The position numbers were made by a program, and so were the translations under genes. A DNA stretch of 64,000 nt from Janthinobacterium lividum PAMC 25724 (lineage in GTDB: Bacteria; Pseudomonadota; Gammaproteobacteria; Burkholderiales; Burkholderiaceae_D). Below the pieces are notes generated by a model. It had not been told where the DNA came from. It ran no database searches and worked only from the letters and a program-made list of their open reading frames with translations. Shown here piece by piece: positions 62,671 to 64,000 of this stretch. The stretch covers positions 434,001-498,000 of the forward strand of contig AHHB01000037.1 in the NCBI GenBank assembly GCA_000242815.2, written 5' to 3'. How positions within the stretch are numbered: the stretch's first letter is position 1; every line of letters begins with the position of its first letter.

Positions 62671-64000
62671 ATGGAAGTATCTCGCGTACGGGCCTTGCGG
62701 GGCCCTAACCTCTGGAGCCACGACACCGCCGTGGAAGCCATTGTTTCCTGCACCGCGCAGGAACTCGACATTGCCCAGCTGCCCGGCTTCGAAGCCCGTC
62801 TGCGGTCGCTCTTTCCACAACTGAGCCCGCTGCAACCGCTGGGCAATTACAACGCCGCGCCGATGGCGCAGGTGCTGGAACTGGCGGCGCTGGGCTTGCA
62901 GGCGCAAGCCGGCTGCCCCGTCACGTTCAGCCGCACCACGCCGACGCTGGAAACGGGCATCTTCCAGGTCGTCGTCGAATATTCGGAAGAAGCCGTCGGC
63001 CGCCTGGCCCTGGAACTTGCGCAAAAAATGTGTCAGGCTGCACTCGACGACGCGCCGTTCGACCTGGCCGGCGCCCTGCATCAGTTGCAGGAACTCGATG
63101 AAGACGTGCGCCTGGGCCCTTCGACGGGCGCCATCGTCAACGCCGCCGTGGCACGCAATATCCCGTTTCGCCGCCTGACCGAAGGCAGCCTGGTGACGTT
63201 CGGCTGGGGCAGCAAGCAGCGCAAGATCCAGGCCGCCGAAATGGATGGCACCAGCGCGATTGCCGAAGCCATCGCGCAAGACAAGGAACTGACCAAGAAG
63301 CTGCTGGACTCGGCCGGCGTGCCGGTGCCGCAAGGTCGCGTCGTCATCGATGCGGATGACGCCTGGGCCGCCGCCTGCGAGATCGGCTTGCCCGTCGTCG
63401 TCAAGCCCAAGGATGGCAACCAGGGCAAGGGCGTCACCGTCAATGTCACCACGCGCGAACAGCTGACGGCCGGCTTCATTGCAGCGCAGGAGTTCCGCGA
63501 CGACATCCTCGTCGAACGCTATCTGCCGGGCCACGATTTCCGTTTGCTCGTCATCGGCAACAAGATGGTGGCAGCTGCCCGCCGCGACCCGCCGCAAGTG
63601 GTGGGCGACGGCCAGCACACGGTGCGCCAACTGGTCGAGCAGGTCAACCTGGACCCGCGCCGCGGCAGCGGCCACGCCACCTCGCTGACGAAAATCCGCT
63701 TTGACGATATCGCCCTGGCCAGCCTGGCCAAGCAAGGCTATGTGGCCGAATCGGTACCACCCGTGGGCCAGCGCGTGATTTTGCGCAATAACGCCAACCT
63801 GTCGACGGGCGGCTCGGCCACCGACGTCACCGTCGACGTGCACCCGGAAGTGGCGGCGCGCGCCGTCGCCGCCGCGCACATGGTGGGCCTCGATATCTGC
63901 GGCGTGGACGTGGTTTCCGAAGCATTTTAAAACCACTGGAAGAGCAGAACGCCGGCATCGTCGAAGTGAACGCCGCGCCGGGCCTGCGCATGCACCTGGC
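62671..64000 (+). CDS. cphA: cyanophycin synthetase, frameshifted near 63920 and cut by window edge
   Basis: The full-length-type synthetase, which builds the Asp-Arg polymer from free amino acids. The N-terminal domain (VRALRGPNLWSHDTAVEAI) and most of the ATP-grasp domain (VVVKPKDGNQGKGVT, LVIGNKMVAAARR) are clear. At 63918-63923 the frame reads SEAF and stops; one added base (GAAAGC for GAAGC) gives SESILKPLEEQNAGIVEV and leads on to NAAPGLRMHL, the expected conserved site. The Mur-ligase domain is past the window edge. It lies about 200 bases after the first synthetase. Confidence 0.85.

Noticed and set aside
1..64000. tRNA, rRNA, prophage, insertion sequence and CRISPR
   Set aside because: Gaps were read for cloverleaf ends, transposase motifs and spaced repeats; none was convincing. 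A tRNAscan-SE or Infernal run would settle it.

Overview
The window is GC-rich bacterial chromosome with dense, mostly minus-strand operons. Gene content and order point to a betaproteobacterium of the Oxalobacteraceae (Janthinobacterium/Massilia-like): rpsF-priB-rpsR-rplI-dnaB, then leuC-leuD-leuB-asd-fimV-truA-trpF-trpB-trpA-accD-folC-SPOR-cvpA-purF as one long collinear run, plus a paired cyanophycin synthetase locus. The genus is an inference; I see no rRNA, tRNA, CRISPR array, prophage or insertion sequence.

Layout. 1-3.7 kb: cut HD-GYP phosphodiesterase, metallo-beta-lactamase-fold hydrolase, Pit phosphate transporter with its DUF47 partner. 3.7-6.8 kb: dnaB, rplI, rpsR, priB (apparent CTG start), rpsF. 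7.0-7.7 kb: lexA behind two perfect tandem SOS boxes. 7.9-26.2 kb: the housekeeping run from a Cys/Met-metabolism PLP enzyme and purF back to leuC, including a 40-residue entericidin-like lipoprotein between leuC and leuD. 26.5-30.6 kb: S41-type peptidase, cheA, cheZ. 31-33.5 kb: an FNR-box promoter, universal stress protein, NarL-type regulator and Fnr-type regulator. 33.7-40.3 kb: two iron-controlled units, hemP-unknown-DUF2325 and a five-gene PepSY/DUF2271/DUF4198/ApbE/flavoreductase operon, each with a Fur box. 40.4-43.2 kb: small stress-type genes. 43.2-49.3 kb: cheR-cheB-two histidine kinases. 49.4-57 kb: aldo/keto reductase with divergent LysR, msrC, O-methyltransferase, EamA transporter, a broken gene, map, TetR with a palindromic operator, AMP nucleosidase. 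57-64 kb: cyanophycin locus (DUF1854, ABC exporter-type protein, two synthetases).

Points of most interest: (1) a roughly 110-125-base repeat found three times, always just after a stop codon and in the sense orientation of that gene, with compensatory changes in its central hairpin, so probably a structured 3'-UTR RNA or mobile repeat; (2) the Fur-controlled operon, where the DUF2271 protein has an exact ApbE flavinylation motif (DGVSGAT), suggesting a flavin-based electron relay across the inner membrane for iron acquisition; (3) two apparent single-base frameshifts, at a G7 tract in the PepSY gene and near the right edge in the second cyanophycin synthetase, which could be biology or sequence error; (4) the first cyanophycin synthetase has lost its Mur-ligase P-loop. 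A second repeat family, perfect palindromes built on GGGTC(A/G)GACCC, sits between operon genes at several points.
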